Assembly (NCBI RefSeq): GCF_014652515.1
Contig: NZ_BMYY01000016.1
Span: 1 to 64,000 of the forward strand
DNA from: Bacterioplanes sanyensis
Lineage (GTDB): Bacteria > Pseudomonadota > Gammaproteobacteria > Pseudomonadales > Oceanobacteraceae
Length of the DNA stretch: 64,000 nt
Direction of reading: 5' to 3'
Shown here: positions 28,091 through 38,564 of the stretch, in pieces
Numbering within the stretch: position 1 is the stretch's first letter
Layout: every line of letters begins with the position of its first letter
The notes under the pieces: model-generated
Told to the model about the DNA's origin: nothing
Databases searched by the model: none
The model's input: only the letters and a program-made list of their open reading frames with translations
Position numbers and translations under genes: made by a program

Positions 28091-28116
28091 GTTTTCAGGG
28101 CTGGCTACACGCTCAT

Positions 28117-28860
28117 TTACCCCAACAGTTGTTGCAGCTGCTGTTGAGCTGTTTCAACGCTGATGCCGCTGTGCTCCAGGGTCAGTTCGCGGTAGCCATC
28201 ACCGCGAAAAGCTCGGTCAATTTCGACCAGCACATGGGTGCGGTGTTGTTCGGCAATAAAAGATAATTCTACTTCTTTTACCCCTAACCAGCTGCGCTGG
28301 GTGGGCCGATACTCTAGCTCCTGGTAACAGCCAGAGCGGGACTGAAATTGACGGCCACGAATAAACCCGGCTTCTACATCGGCTTTAAATAAGTCATAGC
28401 CAAGGTTATTCATGGCAGCCATGCAGGCTTGAATGGCCGGAGTTGGAGCAATGTTGAGCGGGTCTTTATCGCTGGCATCTAAAGCCATATCAATATCCAA
28501 CCCAGTGGCTAGCCACACGCGAGTTTGATTATTAACCACGGGTAACTGGGTGATGGGCGTTTCTGCGTGCAATTGGCCGGAAACGGGCAATGTTAATGTT
28601 TCGCCTGCTTGCAAGGTGCGCTTTTCGCACACGCGCCAAGTCTGTAGGGTATGGGTTTTCCAATGGGTGCCTTCATCGTTTTCGACTTTGACTTGTGTGC
28701 ACAAGGCTAAATCTAAACCACTGATGTCTTGCTCTACCTCGCCAGCTTGAATATGCACCTCGGCCTCAAAGGTGCCGCCAGGCATGACGCTGTCGGTTAA
28801 TAAAATGGTATCTACTTTAGCGCCACCGATACCGACACTGGCTAATAACTTCTTAAACAT
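28117..28860 (-). CDS. Spo0M family protein
   Basis: 247 residues beginning MFKKLLASVGIGGAKVDTILLTDSVMPGGTFEAEVHIQAGEVEQDISGLDLAL, the typical arrestin-like start of Spo0M/SpoOM proteins. Further family marks are LPVSGQLHAETPITQL and VWLATGLDIDMALDASDKDPL. Spo0M was named in Bacillus as a sporulation control factor; in gammaproteobacteria its role is unknown. Cytoplasmic, no membrane segments. Divergent from the NERD-helicase gene with 277 bp between them; a short AAGGAAAG ribosome binding site precedes the ATG. Confidence 0.88.
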   Translation of the reverse strand: MFKKLLASVGIGGAKVDTILLTDSVMPGGTFEAEVHIQAGEVEQDISGLDLALCTQVKVENDEGTHWKTHTLQTWRVCEKRTLQAGETLTLPVSGQLHAETPITQLPVVNNQTRVWLATGLDIDMALDASDKDPLNIAPTPAIQACMAAMNNLGYDLFKADVEAGFIRGRQFQSRSGCYQELEYRPTQRSWLGVKEVELSFIAEQHRTHVLVEIDRAFRGDGYRELTLEHSGISVETAQQQLQQLLG

Positions 28861-29137
28861 GATCTTTCCTTGCGATGCTAATACTGCAACACAATCATAC
28901 CAGTGCCATCACTCGCGACTGAATCTGGCTGTGTCATGAACTGTGAGGTGGCCGTTAGCGGGCACGTATAACGGCGTTGGCGATGGTGAAAAGGGCGGGC
29001 CGCTTCCTGTTTATACGCCTTGTTCTGGAAGCCTGCTGCACTCGTGCATAGCTGTACAGAATTACTCAAAGGCGCCTTGGTTATTCGCTGTCGCTGGTTT
29101 GGTATGATGTTGTCTTCAGTTGAGGGAGATGGGCAAA

Positions 29138-31000
29138 GTGGCAGAAATCATACCTGCATTATCCAAGGAAGTATTGAGCCGCATGACGGCGGGCGAAAAG
29201 CGCTTTGCTCAGCGTTTGCGTGAGCTGCTGGAGGATGATTATCTCGTCTGGTACGACATGCCGGTCGGCGAGCGTCGGCGCTATCCAGATTTTGTGATAT
29301 TGCACCCAGCCCGAGGCTTGCTGTTACTGGAAGTCAAAGACTGGAAGCTAGAATTACTGCATGCATTAGATAAGCGCCAAGCACAACTGCAGTTGGCTGA
29401 TGGTCTTAAAAAAGTGGCGAATCCACTGGAGCAGGCACGGCAGTGCTTGATGCAGGTCGTAAACCGTCTGAAGTCTGACCCACAGTTGCAGTTTCCCGCT
29501 GACAGTAGCTTTGCTGGCAAGTTGTGTGTGCCTTACGCCTATGGGGCGGTATTTACTAATATCACCCGTCAGCAAATGGCGCGCGCTATAAATGAGTCCG
29601 AGCGTGAGCTGGTGTTACCAGATCATCAGGTCATTTATAAAGATGAAATGACAGAAAGCGTGGATGCTGAGGTTTTTCAACAGCGCTTGTGGGATATGTT
29701 TTTTGTGAGTTTTCCGCAGAAACTCACCCTACCGCAAATAGATCGAATTCGTTGGCATCTTTACCCAGAAGTGAGAATTCAACTACAGCAGGATTTATTT
29801 GCCGACACAACAGAATCAGAGCCGTTGCAAACCTCTGAGCTAGTGCCAGATATCATCAAGGTGATGGATGTGCAGCAAGAAAAGCTTGCTCGCGGCTTGG
29901 GCTCTGGCCATCGCGTTATTCATGGGGTAGCGGGGAGTGGCAAAACTCTGATTTTAGGGTATCGCTGTGAATTACTGGCAGCGACCAGCAATAAGCCCAT
30001 TTTAGTGCTGTGCTACAACATTACGTTGGCGCGTAAGCTAACCGCTTTGATGGCGAGTCGTGGTCTGCAAGAAAAGGTAAATATCAAGCATTTTCATGAC
30101 TGGTGTGGTGAGCAGTTAAAGTTATTTCATGTCGATGTTGCTGAGGGAGTGGAGCCCTATTGGGAGCGTCAGGTAAAAGCCGTTATTAAAGGCGTTGATG
30201 AGGGGCATATTCCACGCGCTCAGTACGGTGCGCTACTGATCGATGAAGGGCATGACTTTGAGGCGGAGTGGCTGCGCTTGGTGGTGCAGATGATTGACCC
30301 CGAGTCGGATTCTTTGCTGCTACTTTATGACGACGCTCAATCCATTTATAAGCCACGCTCAGGGTTGGGTTTTAGTCTGTCTAGCGTGGGCATTAAAGCG
30401 CAAGGACGCACAACGATATTGCGTTTGAATTATCGCAATACACGAGAAATTCTTGAGTTTGCTTATCGGTTTGCTGGGCGCTACCTGACTGAAGATATGC
30501 AAGATGAGGAGCATATTCCGCTACTGAAGCCAGAAGCTGCTGGCAATAGTGGGCCGGCTCCCAAGGTGGTGTCTTTGCCAGATTGGCAGGCAGAGCTGGC
30601 TTATACCTTAAAATGTGTTCAAGTCTGGCAGCGTCAAGGCCTGAACTGGTGTGATATGGCGGTGTTGTATGCCGCTGGTTGGCAAGGGGCCCAGGTGGCT
30701 GCTGCCTTGCGTCAGGCTGGGGTTCCTTGCGTTTGGTTGGGGAGCAGTGAGTATCGTAAGCGCTATGACCCCGCCCGCAATGAAGTGGCTGTTATGTCGC
30801 TGCACTCAAGTAAGGGGCTTGAGTTCCCAGCGGTGGTGATGGTGGGTAGCGCGGATTTACCTATTCAAGAACGCACCGAGAATAGTTTTCGTCTGATGTA
30901 CGTGGGCATGACTCGGGCGCAGCGGTTGTTGGCGATGACGGCTGTGAACACGGATCATCCGATTTGTGAGGAGCTACTGCGCCTTGCTGAGCCGGCTTAA
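29138..31000 (+). CDS. NERD nuclease - superfamily 1 helicase fusion, candidate defence protein
   Basis: 620 residues from GTG 29138, chosen because GGGAG at 29124-29128 is well spaced to it; an ATG at 29129 lacks a site. N-terminal NERD domain: PDFVILHPARGLLLLEVKDW gives the PD-(D/E)xK-type set D51, E65, K67. From about 255 a UvrD/Rep-like helicase follows: Walker A GVAGSGKT (263-270), LLIDEGHDF motif II (about 366), LNYRNT motif IV, VMSLHSSKGLEFP motif V and LMYVGMTRAQRLL motif VI (about 586). So both nuclease and helicase look active. NERD-helicase fusions occur in defence islands and on plasmids. This one stands 2.6 kb from the CRISPR array. Its codon use resembles the surroundings. A role in DNA repair is the alternative. 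Confidence 0.82.
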   Translation: MAEIIPALSKEVLSRMTAGEKRFAQRLRELLEDDYLVWYDMPVGERRRYPDFVILHPARGLLLLEVKDWKLELLHALDKRQAQLQLADGLKKVANPLEQARQCLMQVVNRLKSDPQLQFPADSSFAGKLCVPYAYGAVFTNITRQQMARAINESERELVLPDHQVIYKDEMTESVDAEVFQQRLWDMFFVSFPQKLTLPQIDRIRWHLYPEVRIQLQQDLFADTTESEPLQTSELVPDIIKVMDVQQEKLARGLGSGHRVIHGVAGSGKTLILGYRCELLAATSNKPILVLCYNITLARKLTALMASRGLQEKVNIKHFHDWCGEQLKLFHVDVAEGVEPYWERQVKAVIKGVDEGHIPRAQYGALLIDEGHDFEAEWLRLVVQMIDPESDSLLLLYDDAQSIYKPRSGLGFSLSSVGIKAQGRTTILRLNYRNTREILEFAYRFAGRYLTEDMQDEEHIPLLKPEAAGNSGPAPKVVSLPDWQAELAYTLKCVQVWQRQGLNWCDMAVLYAAGWQGAQVAAALRQAGVPCVWLGSSEYRKRYDPARNEVAVMSLHSSKGLEFPAVVMVGSADLPIQERTENSFRLMYVGMTRAQRLLAMTAVNTDHPICEELLRLAEPA

Positions 31001-31096
31001 CACAGTCACAGCGCTGGGCGCTATGTGCGCCCTGCAGGGAGTGGTAGAGCGGGTACTGAATGATTCCGAGGTGCCCTTGGTTATAAAAGTCGGCAA

Positions 31097-31591
31097 TTAA
31101 CGGCTCAACCTGATTTCGGTTACGGTTTTTTCGCCTATTGCTGTTCTTTGCTGTTCTCCATCGGCGCGAAAACCAGCTTGGTGATAAAAGCCTTGGGCGC
31201 TGTGATTATCGGCCAGCACCCACAAATGCAAGCATTGATAGCCCAGTAGAGTTAAAGCGTCGGCTAAATATTGCAGCAGTTGCTGACCAAAGCCTTGGCG
31301 CCAGTGTTGTGGGTCAACATAAAGTGCATAAATCTCGCCGGCATTTAGGGCGCTGCGACGGCGATAGGCGCCACCACATACCCAGCCGACGATTTGACCA
31401 CCGTGCTCCAAAACGCAGGTGGTGGCATCGTCACAGGTTAGAATTTCCTGCCACTGGTGCTGGCGTTGCTTAACCGACAAACTTTGCAAATAGTCATCCG
31501 CTAGAATGCCGGCGTAGGCCGTTTGCCAAGCAGCAACATGGATGCGAGCGATATCGGGTGCGTCAGCGGGGAGGGCGACACGAATGGCCAT
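31097..31591 (-). CDS. GNAT family N-acetyltransferase
   Basis: 164 residues. RVALPADAPDIARIHVAAWQTAYAGILADDYLQSL is the typical N-terminus of RimI-like GNATs. The acetyl-CoA loop is the R/Q-x-x-G-x-G/A segment QHWRQGFGQQLLQYLADAL, followed by LHLWVLADNHSAQGFYHQAGF. The substrate cannot be told. Single gene, convergent with the NERD-helicase gene and divergent from sdaA. Confidence 0.85.
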   Translation of the reverse strand: MAIRVALPADAPDIARIHVAAWQTAYAGILADDYLQSLSVKQRQHQWQEILTCDDATTCVLEHGGQIVGWVCGGAYRRRSALNAGEIYALYVDPQHWRQGFGQQLLQYLADALTLLGYQCLHLWVLADNHSAQGFYHQAGFRADGEQQRTAIGEKTVTEIRLSR

Positions 31592-31883
31592 AAGGATTCC
31601 TTTAGTTATTATTATCCGTTGTTTTTTTAATTCGGCCTGCAGGTTAGGCTACCCAGTGCAGTGCATTTACCAGTGTCGCTCATTATGCGCAGATTTATCT
31701 TCTTTTCCACAGGGTTTGGGCGCAAAAGTATTCGATCATTTTGACTTTGAGGAAATATGTTTTTGCCATGTGACTGCGCTGTCCTCAAATAGTCGCAAAG
31801 GCGCGCTAAGGGGCTTGCCTTTAACTGGCTAGCATGAAATAACCAGCAGCAAAATAACCACATAATAGTAAGGCAGGGGACTC

Positions 31884-33242
31884 ATGTTTATCAGTGTACT
31901 GGAGCTGTTTAAGCCAGGCATTGGGCCTTCCAGTTCGCATACGATGGGGCCGATGCTGGCAGCCAGCCGTTTTATCGCCGAGGTTGAAGTGCCAGCCAGC
32001 GCTCAGCGCGTGCGGTGTGTATTAAAAGGCTCGTTAGCACTCACCGGCCATGGCCACGCCAGTGATCGTGCGGTGATTTTAGGCCTGCATGGCCACACGC
32101 CAGAGCAGATGGCACTTAAAGATGTAGAGGCCGAGCTGGCGGCGTTGCGCGGCCAACATACATTGCAAATGGGCGAACGAGCGCTGCAATTCGACCCCAC
32201 CGAAGATGTGGTGTTCGATATGCAAGACACCTTGCCTGAGCACCCGAATGGCATGGTGTTCGAGTTGCTGGATGCACAAGGCGAGGTGTTGCTCGCGCGG
32301 CGCTATTTTTCCATTGGCGGTGGCTTTATTCACGATCAGGATGAAATGGCCAACTTGGTAGCGCCACTGACCATGGTGTCAGATAGTAGCTACCCGTTTC
32401 CGTTTGATGGTGCCACCAGCATGATGCAGATGGCAGGGGACAGCGGCCTCAGCATTGCACAAATGAAGCGCCAAAACGAATACGTCAAACGCAGCGAAGC
32501 TGAGTTAAACGAGGGCTTACAACACATTTGGCAAGCCATGAAGGCCTGTGTGGAGCGCGGCCTGCAAACGCGGGGCGAGTTGCCTGGCGGGTTAAAAGTA
32601 CAGCGCCGTGCGGCCTGTTTGTACCAGCAGTTGCAAGAGCAGCCCGAGCAAGCGCAGTTGCATGAGTGGCTGTGCGCCTATGCCATGGCGGTGAATGAAG
32701 AAAACGCCGCCGGCCATGCCGTGGTGACGGCCCCTACCAACGGCGCTGCGGGCGTGATCCCGGCGGTGCTGTATTACGCTTGGAAGCATCAATCGCTCAG
32801 CTCTGAGCAAATTGAAGATTTTCTGCTCACCGCTGGCGCTGTGGGCGGCATTATTAAGCACAAAAGTTCGATTTCTGGCGCCGAGGTGGGGTGCCAGGGC
32901 GAGGTTGGCTCGGCCAGTGCTATGGCGGCGGCTGGTTTGTGTGCGGTGCTCGGCGGCAATGCTGAGCAAATTGAGCATGCGGCAGAAATTGCCCTGGAGC
33001 ATCATCTGGGCATGACCTGCGATCCAGTCAAAGGGCTGGTGCAAGTGCCCTGCATTGAGCGCAATGGCTTTGGTGCGTTAAAGGCTTACACCGCTGCCTC
33101 GCTGGCACTGCGCAACCGCAGCCAGCACATTATGTCGCTGGATAACTGCATCGCCGCCATGAAGCAAACCGGCCTAGAAATGTCGCATAAATTTAAAGAA
33201 ACCTCGCTCGGCGGTTTGGCGGTGAATTATACCGAGTGCTGA
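31884..33242 (+). CDS. sdaA: L-serine ammonia-lyase (serine dehydratase), iron-sulfur type
   Basis: 452 residues, normal for one-chain enzymes. [14 protein letters not shown] at residues 16-29 is the signature serine-dehydratase beta-domain start. [20 protein letters not shown] and [21 protein letters not shown], then [19 protein letters not shown] provide the three cysteines that hold the catalytic [4Fe-4S] cluster. It converts L-serine to pyruvate and ammonia in the cytoplasm. Monocistronic as far as the flanks show; CAGGGG lies 7 bp before the ATG. The 292-bp upstream gap is AT-rich and shows no gene. Confidence 0.96.
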   Translation: MFISVLELFKPGIGPSSSHTMGPMLAASRFIAEVEVPASAQRVRCVLKGSLALTGHGHASDRAVILGLHGHTPEQMALKDVEAELAALRGQHTLQMGERALQFDPTEDVVFDMQDTLPEHPNGMVFELLDAQGEVLLARRYFSIGGGFIHDQDEMANLVAPLTMVSDSSYPFPFDGATSMMQMAGDSGLSIAQMKRQNEYVKRSEAELNEGLQHIWQAMKACVERGLQTRGELPGGLKVQRRAACLYQQLQEQPEQAQLHEWLCAYAMAVNEENAAGHAVVTAPTNGAAGVIPAVLYYAWKHQSLSSEQIEDFLLTAGAVGGIIKHKSSISGAEVGCQGEVGSASAMAAAGLCAVLGGNAEQIEHAAEIALEHHLGMTCDPVKGLVQVPCIERNGFGALKAYTAASLALRNRSQHIMSLDNCIAAMKQTGLEMSHKFKETSLGGLAVNYTEC

Positions 33243-33331
33243 GTTAAGGCCAGGAGGCTGTGTTTGTTAAACCCATAACGACCCTACGGCTATAACTGCG
33301 GTTGTGAGTGGTGACTGTCGTTGTTGCTGTC

Positions 33332-33385
33332 GTTGTGGGTGCTGTTGTGGGTGCTGTTGTGGGTGCTGTTGTGGGTGCTGTTGTG
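33332..33385. repeat. 12-bp tandem repeat, four full copies
   Basis: The unit GTTGTGGGTGCT is repeated four times (33332-33379) with a partial fifth, preceded by degenerate GTTGT/CTGTCGTT copies from 33301. It is in the 259-bp gap between sdaA and the psiE-like gene. Slippage-prone; no function evident. Confidence 0.85.
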
Positions 33386-33501
33386 ATAAGAAAGGTAAAT
33401 CCATTTGAGCTGCATCAACACAGTCGCCAACGGCGCTAGCCAGTCACGTCGCCGACAGTAAAGCTATCCTGCATACACACTCATCTCAGCAGGAGCTCAC
33501 C

Positions 33502-33963
33502 ATGCACCAACCCTCCCCCCATGAAAACGATCATTTTCGCGATGGTCACGAAGACCCTCTTATCAACGGCATGCATGCCATTATTCGCTTGGCGGTACGC
33601 ATTCTAGCGGTGTTAATGGTGTTTGTGATTTTGTGGGGCATTGGCGATGTGATTTGGGTGCTCTACCAAAAGCTGTCGACGCCGCCGGTTTTTTTGCTCA
33701 GCATTAACGATATTTTCTCCACCTTTGGTGCTTTTTTGGCGGTACTGATTGCCATTGAGATCTTCGTCAATATCACTCTCTATCTACGCGACGATGTGAT
33801 TCACGTTAAACTGGTGGTGGCAACGGCCTTAATGGCCATTTCGCGTAAAGTCATCGTGCTCGATTACGACAAAGTATCCGCCGATTATGTCTATGCCACC
33901 GCCCTCATTGTGATGGCCCTAGGCGTTACTTACTGGTTGGTGGTACAGCGCGCACGCACTTGA
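33502..33963 (+). CDS. psiE: PsiE family membrane protein (phosphate-starvation-inducible)
   Basis: 153 residues with four hydrophobic helices (about 31-53, 66-92, 97-120, 128-148). PsiE marks: FFSTFGAFLAVLIAIEIFVNI-like segment, YLRDDVIHVKLVVATALMAISRKVIVLDYD. In E. coli psiE is induced by phosphate limitation; its activity is unknown. CAGGAGCTCACC upstream is a good ribosome binding site. Probably transcribed with the YaiI gene, which begins 24 bp after the stop. No Pho box was recognised. Confidence 0.85.
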   Translation: MHQPSPHENDHFRDGHEDPLINGMHAIIRLAVRILAVLMVFVILWGIGDVIWVLYQKLSTPPVFLLSINDIFSTFGAFLAVLIAIEIFVNITLYLRDDVIHVKLVVATALMAISRKVIVLDYDKVSADYVYATALIVMALGVTYWLVVQRART

Positions 33964-33987
33964 GCCTATTTAAGAGAACAGCACACT

Positions 33988-34446
33988 ATGCATATTTGGG
34001 TCGACGCCGACGCCTGTCCGGTGGTGGTAAAAGAAATCCTGTTTCGGGCGGCAGAGCGCACGCAAACCCCCTTGACCTTGGTGGCCAATCAAGCCATGCG
34101 CACACCGCCTTCCAAGGTGATTAACAGCATTCAGGTCAGCCAGGGCTTTGATGTCGCCGATAACGAAATTGTGCAGCGCTTAAGTGCGGGTGACTTGGTG
34201 ATTACCGGCGATATTCCATTGGCAGCGGAGGTGGTCGCCAAAGGCGGCACGGCCCTGAGCCCGCGCGGTGAATATCATACCGAGGCCAATATTCGCGCGC
34301 GGTTAAATATGCGAGATTTTATGGAAACCCTGCGCAACAGCGGGGTAGAAACCGGCGGCCCAGCGGCATTTAGCCAGGCCGACCGGCAGCAGTTTGCTAA
34401 CCAGCTGGATCGCTGGCTGGCACAGCACGCTGCTGCCAAAGGTTAG
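33988..34446 (+). CDS. yaiI: YaiI/YqxD family protein (DUF188, UPF0178)
   Basis: 152 residues, full length. [22 protein letters not shown] is the unmistakable start, with DADACP resembling the acidic site of PIN-like/NYN nucleases, and [25 protein letters not shown] the second acidic motif. The family is presumed to be a metal-dependent nuclease but is not characterised. Its last 50 bases overlap the 3' end of the convergent TRAP permease gene, an unusually long tail-to-tail overlap. Confidence 0.93.
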   Translation: MHIWVDADACPVVVKEILFRAAERTQTPLTLVANQAMRTPPSKVINSIQVSQGFDVADNEIVQRLSAGDLVITGDIPLAAEVVAKGGTALSPRGEYHTEANIRARLNMRDFMETLRNSGVETGGPAAFSQADRQQFANQLDRWLAQHAAAKG

Positions 34447-36301
34447 CGCCCAGCAACGCCAAAATGACCAGCCCAGCGATCCAGCGGTAGTCATCTGGCA
34501 GCACCATGACGCTGATGGCGAGCAACAGCAGGGCACCGCGCCAGACGTTGTTTAACCGGCTGGCGAACTGGCCCTCAATGGCAGCGGCAAAAGCCAGAAT
34601 CAAAGCACTGGTGGCCAGCAAGGCGCTGAGGTAGCCAAACAGGGTGACGTCATCCGTCCAAATCAGGCTCGAAAATGCCATCATTGCCGGAATCAGGAAA
34701 TAGCCCTTCGCCAGTTTAAAGGCCTGTACCGCCGCACCCATGGGTTTGGCACCAGCAATGCCGGCACCGGCAAAGGCAGCCAAGGCAATGGGGGGCGTGA
34801 CATTGGACGTTTGCGACAGCCAGAACACAATCATATGAGCGGCTAGCATGCTCACGCCTAGATCCATCATCGCCGGTACCGCCATCACCGAGAGCACGAT
34901 GTACGCCGCCGTTACCGGTAAGCCCATGCCCAGTACAATGGCTGCCACCATCACCAGCAACAACACCGACCATAATTGGCCGCCGGATAAATCCAGCAAG
35001 AACTGCGTAAACAACAGCCCCAAGCCCGTTTGTCCGACCACGCCCACCACAATGCCGGCGGTGGCGCAGGCCACAGAAATGGGCAGAGCCATTAACGCGC
35101 CTTCTTTTAATCCAGCGATGATGTGCGCTAGCGTTAAGCGCTCATGGCCACGAGTAAAGCCGGCGATCAGTGCGGCGATTAACACCGCAGCGCAACCTGC
35201 AATACCCACCATGACCGGTGAATAGCTCATCATCAGCAAGGCGGTAATCAGCACCAATGGCACTAAAAAGTGCCAGCCACGGGCCAACACCTCGCGGACT
35301 TTTTCGCCCGCCGTCATGCCTTGCAAGCCGAGTTTGACGGCCATCAAATGCACATACAGTAAGGTGCATAAAAAGTAGAGAATGGCCGGTGCAATGGAAA
35401 CCAATAAAATCTCACTGTAAGGAATGCCAGTAAACTGCGCCATCACAAAGGCACCGGCACCCATCACCGGCGGCATAATTTGCCCACCGGTTGAGGCAGC
35501 GGCTTCAATGCCCGCGGCTTGCTCGGGTTTGTAGCCGAGTTTTTTCATCATCGGAATGGTGAGCGAGCCGGTGGTGACGGTATTGGCAATGGCGGAGCCA
35601 GAAATCGAACCCAGCGCCGCCGAAGCCAACACCGAGGCCTTGGCTGGGCCGCCGCGATATTTGCCGGCAGCGGCAAAGGCGGCGTCGATAAAAAACTGGC
35701 CCGCGCCTGTGACATTTAAAAAAGCGCCAAACAGCACAAACATAAACACCACAGTGGCGGCGATGGCTAAGGGCGCACCGAACACGCCATTGGTGGAGAA
35801 AATATGAAAACGCACCATTTCCTCCACCGCAAAGCCCTTGCTGGCAATAGCTTGTGGCAGGGCGTCGCCAAACAGGGCGTAGCCGATAAACACCAGTGCC
35901 ACCACGACCATGGTCATACCAACGGTGCGACGAGTGGCCTCTAGTAGCAACAGCATTAACGTGACGCCGGCGACTTGATCGAGGCTTTGTAAGCCGTCGA
36001 GCAAAAAGCCGATGTCGTCGTAATCAAAGCGGGCGATGCGCCAAGTGCACCAACCGGCGGCGACGATGAACAGCAAATCGATCAGGCGGGCGCTAAAAAA
36101 TACCGCCGGTCGATGGTGCTCGGGCTTTAACAGTGGGTAAGCCAAAAATACCAACACCAACACCCAGCCCAAATGCACTGGGCGGAAAACCGGCGCTGAT
36201 AATTGCGCTGCCAGGCCTTGCCAGATTTGAAACACCGACAAAGCCACAGCGCTGGCTGTTAATAACCATAACAGCCAACGTGATTGTGTGGTCGCGGTCA
36301 T
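34397..36301 (-). CDS. TRAP transporter fused permease (TAXI type)
   Basis: 634 residues with both DctQ-like and DctM-like parts in one chain. The N-terminal third has four helices and the rest about twelve. Family motifs are [90 protein letters not shown] and [21 protein letters not shown]. It imports a small organic solute using an ion gradient, receiving it from the TAXI binding protein encoded just upstream (1 base between the genes). Substrate unknown; TAXI systems often carry dicarboxylates or glutamate. The 3' end overlaps yaiI by 50 bp. Confidence 0.93.
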   Translation of the reverse strand: MTATTQSRWLLWLLTASAVALSVFQIWQGLAAQLSAPVFRPVHLGWVLVLVFLAYPLLKPEHHRPAVFFSARLIDLLFIVAAGWCTWRIARFDYDDIGFLLDGLQSLDQVAGVTLMLLLLEATRRTVGMTMVVVALVFIGYALFGDALPQAIASKGFAVEEMVRFHIFSTNGVFGAPLAIAATVVFMFVLFGAFLNVTGAGQFFIDAAFAAAGKYRGGPAKASVLASAALGSISGSAIANTVTTGSLTIPMMKKLGYKPEQAAGIEAAASTGGQIMPPVMGAGAFVMAQFTGIPYSEILLVSIAPAILYFLCTLLYVHLMAVKLGLQGMTAGEKVREVLARGWHFLVPLVLITALLMMSYSPVMVGIAGCAAVLIAALIAGFTRGHERLTLAHIIAGLKEGALMALPISVACATAGIVVGVVGQTGLGLLFTQFLLDLSGGQLWSVLLLVMVAAIVLGMGLPVTAAYIVLSVMAVPAMMDLGVSMLAAHMIVFWLSQTSNVTPPIALAAFAGAGIAGAKPMGAAVQAFKLAKGYFLIPAMMAFSSLIWTDDVTLFGYLSALLATSALILAFAAAIEGQFASRLNNVWRGALLLLAISVMVLPDDYRWIAGLVILALLGANLWQQRAVPASDPAG

Positions 36302-36302
36302 A

Positions 36303-37244
36303 TTATTGTGCGTCGGCCACTTCGTTTAAATAACGTAACGCGCCTGGGTGCATGGGCACGCCTTGTAGCTGACGGGCATTTTCTGGCGTGATGTATTTTG
36401 CCACGCCAATGGCTTGGCGAATTTTGGCCATGTTTTCAAACGCGACTTTGGTTAAGTTGTAGGCCAGCTCGTCATCCAGTTTGGGGTTGACCACCAATAC
36501 GTTCCACACCGCTGGTGCGGTAAATGCAGGTACCTTGTTGTAGGTTTCTGCCGCGGCTTCATAGGGCATATAAGCCGGTGCGGCGGCGCTGATTTTTTTA
36601 AGCTCGGCAGGCGAAAATGACAAAATGCGAATGTCGCGGCTCAGTGCCAGCTCGGTGATGGCACCGACGCCCAAACTGCCCACAATGACGCCGGCATCAA
36701 TTTGGCCATTGGCCAGTGCATTGGTGGTGGCGGTGTAGTTGAGTGATTGGGCTTTCACATCGTCTTCGCTGATACCCAGAATATTGAGAATGGCCAAGGC
36801 GCTAACACGAGTGCCGGAACCGGGGGCGCCCAGAGAGACGCGCTTGCCTTTTAAATCTTGCACCGACTGAATGTCTGACTTGGCCGGCACCATGACTTGC
36901 ACCACATTGGGGTAGAGCGCAAACAGTACCGACGCTGGCATTTGCCGAGGAAACGGCTCTTCACCTTTATGCGCCTTCAACACCACATTGCCCATGGCGA
37001 TGCCGGCCAGTTGTTTCTGGGTGGCGACTTTAATGACGTTTTCTACCGATGCCGCGGTGACCTCTGCACGGGCATTGACGCCCTCGATGCTCTCACTCCA
37101 AACCTTCGCCAGCATGCCGCCCAGCGGGTAATAGGTGCCGCTCTGGCTACCGGTGCCAATGGCATAGTTTTGCTCTGCCAAGGCAGGCAGGGTGAACAGA
37201 ATCAGCACAAGGCTGCAAAAGCGCTGCATGAACAAGGTCATCAT
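36303..37244 (-). CDS. TAXI family TRAP transporter substrate-binding protein
   Basis: 313 residues. A signal peptide ends near LPALAEQ (residue 24). The mature start YAIGTGSQSGTYYPLGGMLAKVWSE is the TAXI hallmark, followed by the ligand-binding segments VSLGAPGSGTRVSALAIL and DAGVIVGSLGVGAITELA. Periplasmic receptor for the fused permease gene directly downstream. Divergent from the DUF6091 gene with 137 bp between start codons, so the promoters face each other. Confidence 0.93.
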   Translation of the reverse strand: MMTLFMQRFCSLVLILFTLPALAEQNYAIGTGSQSGTYYPLGGMLAKVWSESIEGVNARAEVTAASVENVIKVATQKQLAGIAMGNVVLKAHKGEEPFPRQMPASVLFALYPNVVQVMVPAKSDIQSVQDLKGKRVSLGAPGSGTRVSALAILNILGISEDDVKAQSLNYTATTNALANGQIDAGVIVGSLGVGAITELALSRDIRILSFSPAELKKISAAAPAYMPYEAAAETYNKVPAFTAPAVWNVLVVNPKLDDELAYNLTKVAFENMAKIRQAIGVAKYITPENARQLQGVPMHPGALRYLNEVADAQ

Positions 37245-37381
37245 TGTTCTCCGTTGGTTGCCGCTGCGATGGCAGCGGTGATTTTCAGTCAGAATGCTGG
37301 CGGGTGTGGCCGGTAATCACCGCCTTGAGACGGCATTACTCAGGTACAGTCGCAGCAAACAATAATAAAGGGACATTGACA

Positions 37382-38503
37382 ATGATATCCGTAAAGCTGC
37401 TTAAGCTCACCCTAGGGTTCGGGATAATGGTCAGCCTGGCAGCATTCAGCTATGGCCAGAACGACGACGCCAGCCTACGGGCCATTGCCATGAACCCAGA
37501 GCACAGCCGAGAGCAGCGCATTGACGCCATTCGCCAGTTATACCCGCAGTTTGCCAGTGGCGACAGTCTGCCACAGCGCACCATTTGTGTTTGGGATGTG
37601 ATGGGGCGCAACGGGCCAGTGTATGCCGCCGCACAAGATCAGCAATCACAGCTGTTGGAGTTGGGCGTGCAAATCGAACTGGAGGCCTACACCAATGAAG
37701 GTGTGTTAACCGACGATTTAAAAGCCGGCCAGTGTGATGCCGCGCTATTTACCGGCATTCGCGCGCGCGAATACAACCGCTTTGCTGGCACCATTGATGC
37801 GGTGGGGGCCATCCCCGCTAAGCGTCATATGCACATGCTGTTGCAAGTGCTGGCCAGCCCCAAAATGGCCGAGCGCATGGAGCAAGGCCCCTATGTGGTA
37901 ATGGGCGTGGCACCGATGGGCGCGGCGTACGTGTTTGTTAATGATCGCTCTATCAGCACGCTAGCAAAAGCCTCGGGCAAGCGCATCGCGGTGATGGATT
38001 ACGACCCAGTTCAGTCGGAAATGATTTTAGGCTTGGGCGGTAACCCAGTACCCACCAGCATTGTGAGCGCCGGCAGTAAATTTAATAACGGCTTTGTTGA
38101 TGTGCTACCCGCGCCTTTGGTGGCCTTTCATGTGATGGAGCTGTATCACGGCATTGGTGAGCAGGGCGGTATTATCGACTATCCGTTTTCTCAGCTCACG
38201 CTGCAATTGGTCGGTCGTAAAGAGGCCTTTCCACGCGAAGTGGCGCAATTGGTACGTGAGGATTTTGCCCGACGTTTAAATGAAATTGAGCAACGCGTGG
38301 TGCAGCAAACGGGCGAAATCCCGCAGGATGTGTGGATCAAAATTGACGCTGAAGATAAGCGCGAATATCAAAAACTGATGCAGCAAGCTCGCATCGAACT
38401 GCGCGACCGCGATTATTACGATGGCGACATGCTCAGGCTGCAGCGGCGCATTCGCTGCAAGTTTGAACCCACACATCCAGAGTGCAGTGCTCGGTTAGAG
38501 TAG
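37382..38503 (+). CDS. DUF6091 putative periplasmic solute-binding protein
   Basis: 373 residues from ATG 37382; a reading from 37244 would cross the divergent promoter region. Signal peptide MISVKLLKLTLGFGIMVSLAAFSYG. RTICVWDVMGRNGPVYAAAQDQ and VLTDDLKAGQCDAALFTGIRAREYNRF are typical of this DctP-like group, which appears beside RND or TRAP systems. KRIAVMDYDPVQSEMILGLGG resembles ligand-pocket strands. It is divergent from a TRAP-TAXI operon, so a sensing or second-receptor role is possible. Ends with FEPTHPECS, where two cysteines could pair. Confidence 0.78.
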   Translation: MISVKLLKLTLGFGIMVSLAAFSYGQNDDASLRAIAMNPEHSREQRIDAIRQLYPQFASGDSLPQRTICVWDVMGRNGPVYAAAQDQQSQLLELGVQIELEAYTNEGVLTDDLKAGQCDAALFTGIRAREYNRFAGTIDAVGAIPAKRHMHMLLQVLASPKMAERMEQGPYVVMGVAPMGAAYVFVNDRSISTLAKASGKRIAVMDYDPVQSEMILGLGGNPVPTSIVSAGSKFNNGFVDVLPAPLVAFHVMELYHGIGEQGGIIDYPFSQLTLQLVGRKEAFPREVAQLVREDFARRLNEIEQRVVQQTGEIPQDVWIKIDAEDKREYQKLMQQARIELRDRDYYDGDMLRLQRRIRCKFEPTHPECSARLE

Positions 38504-38564
38504 CCGTCATAAATCAGTAAACATCTGCACCCACACTCACGGACTCAGTTAAAAGGATGCAGAA

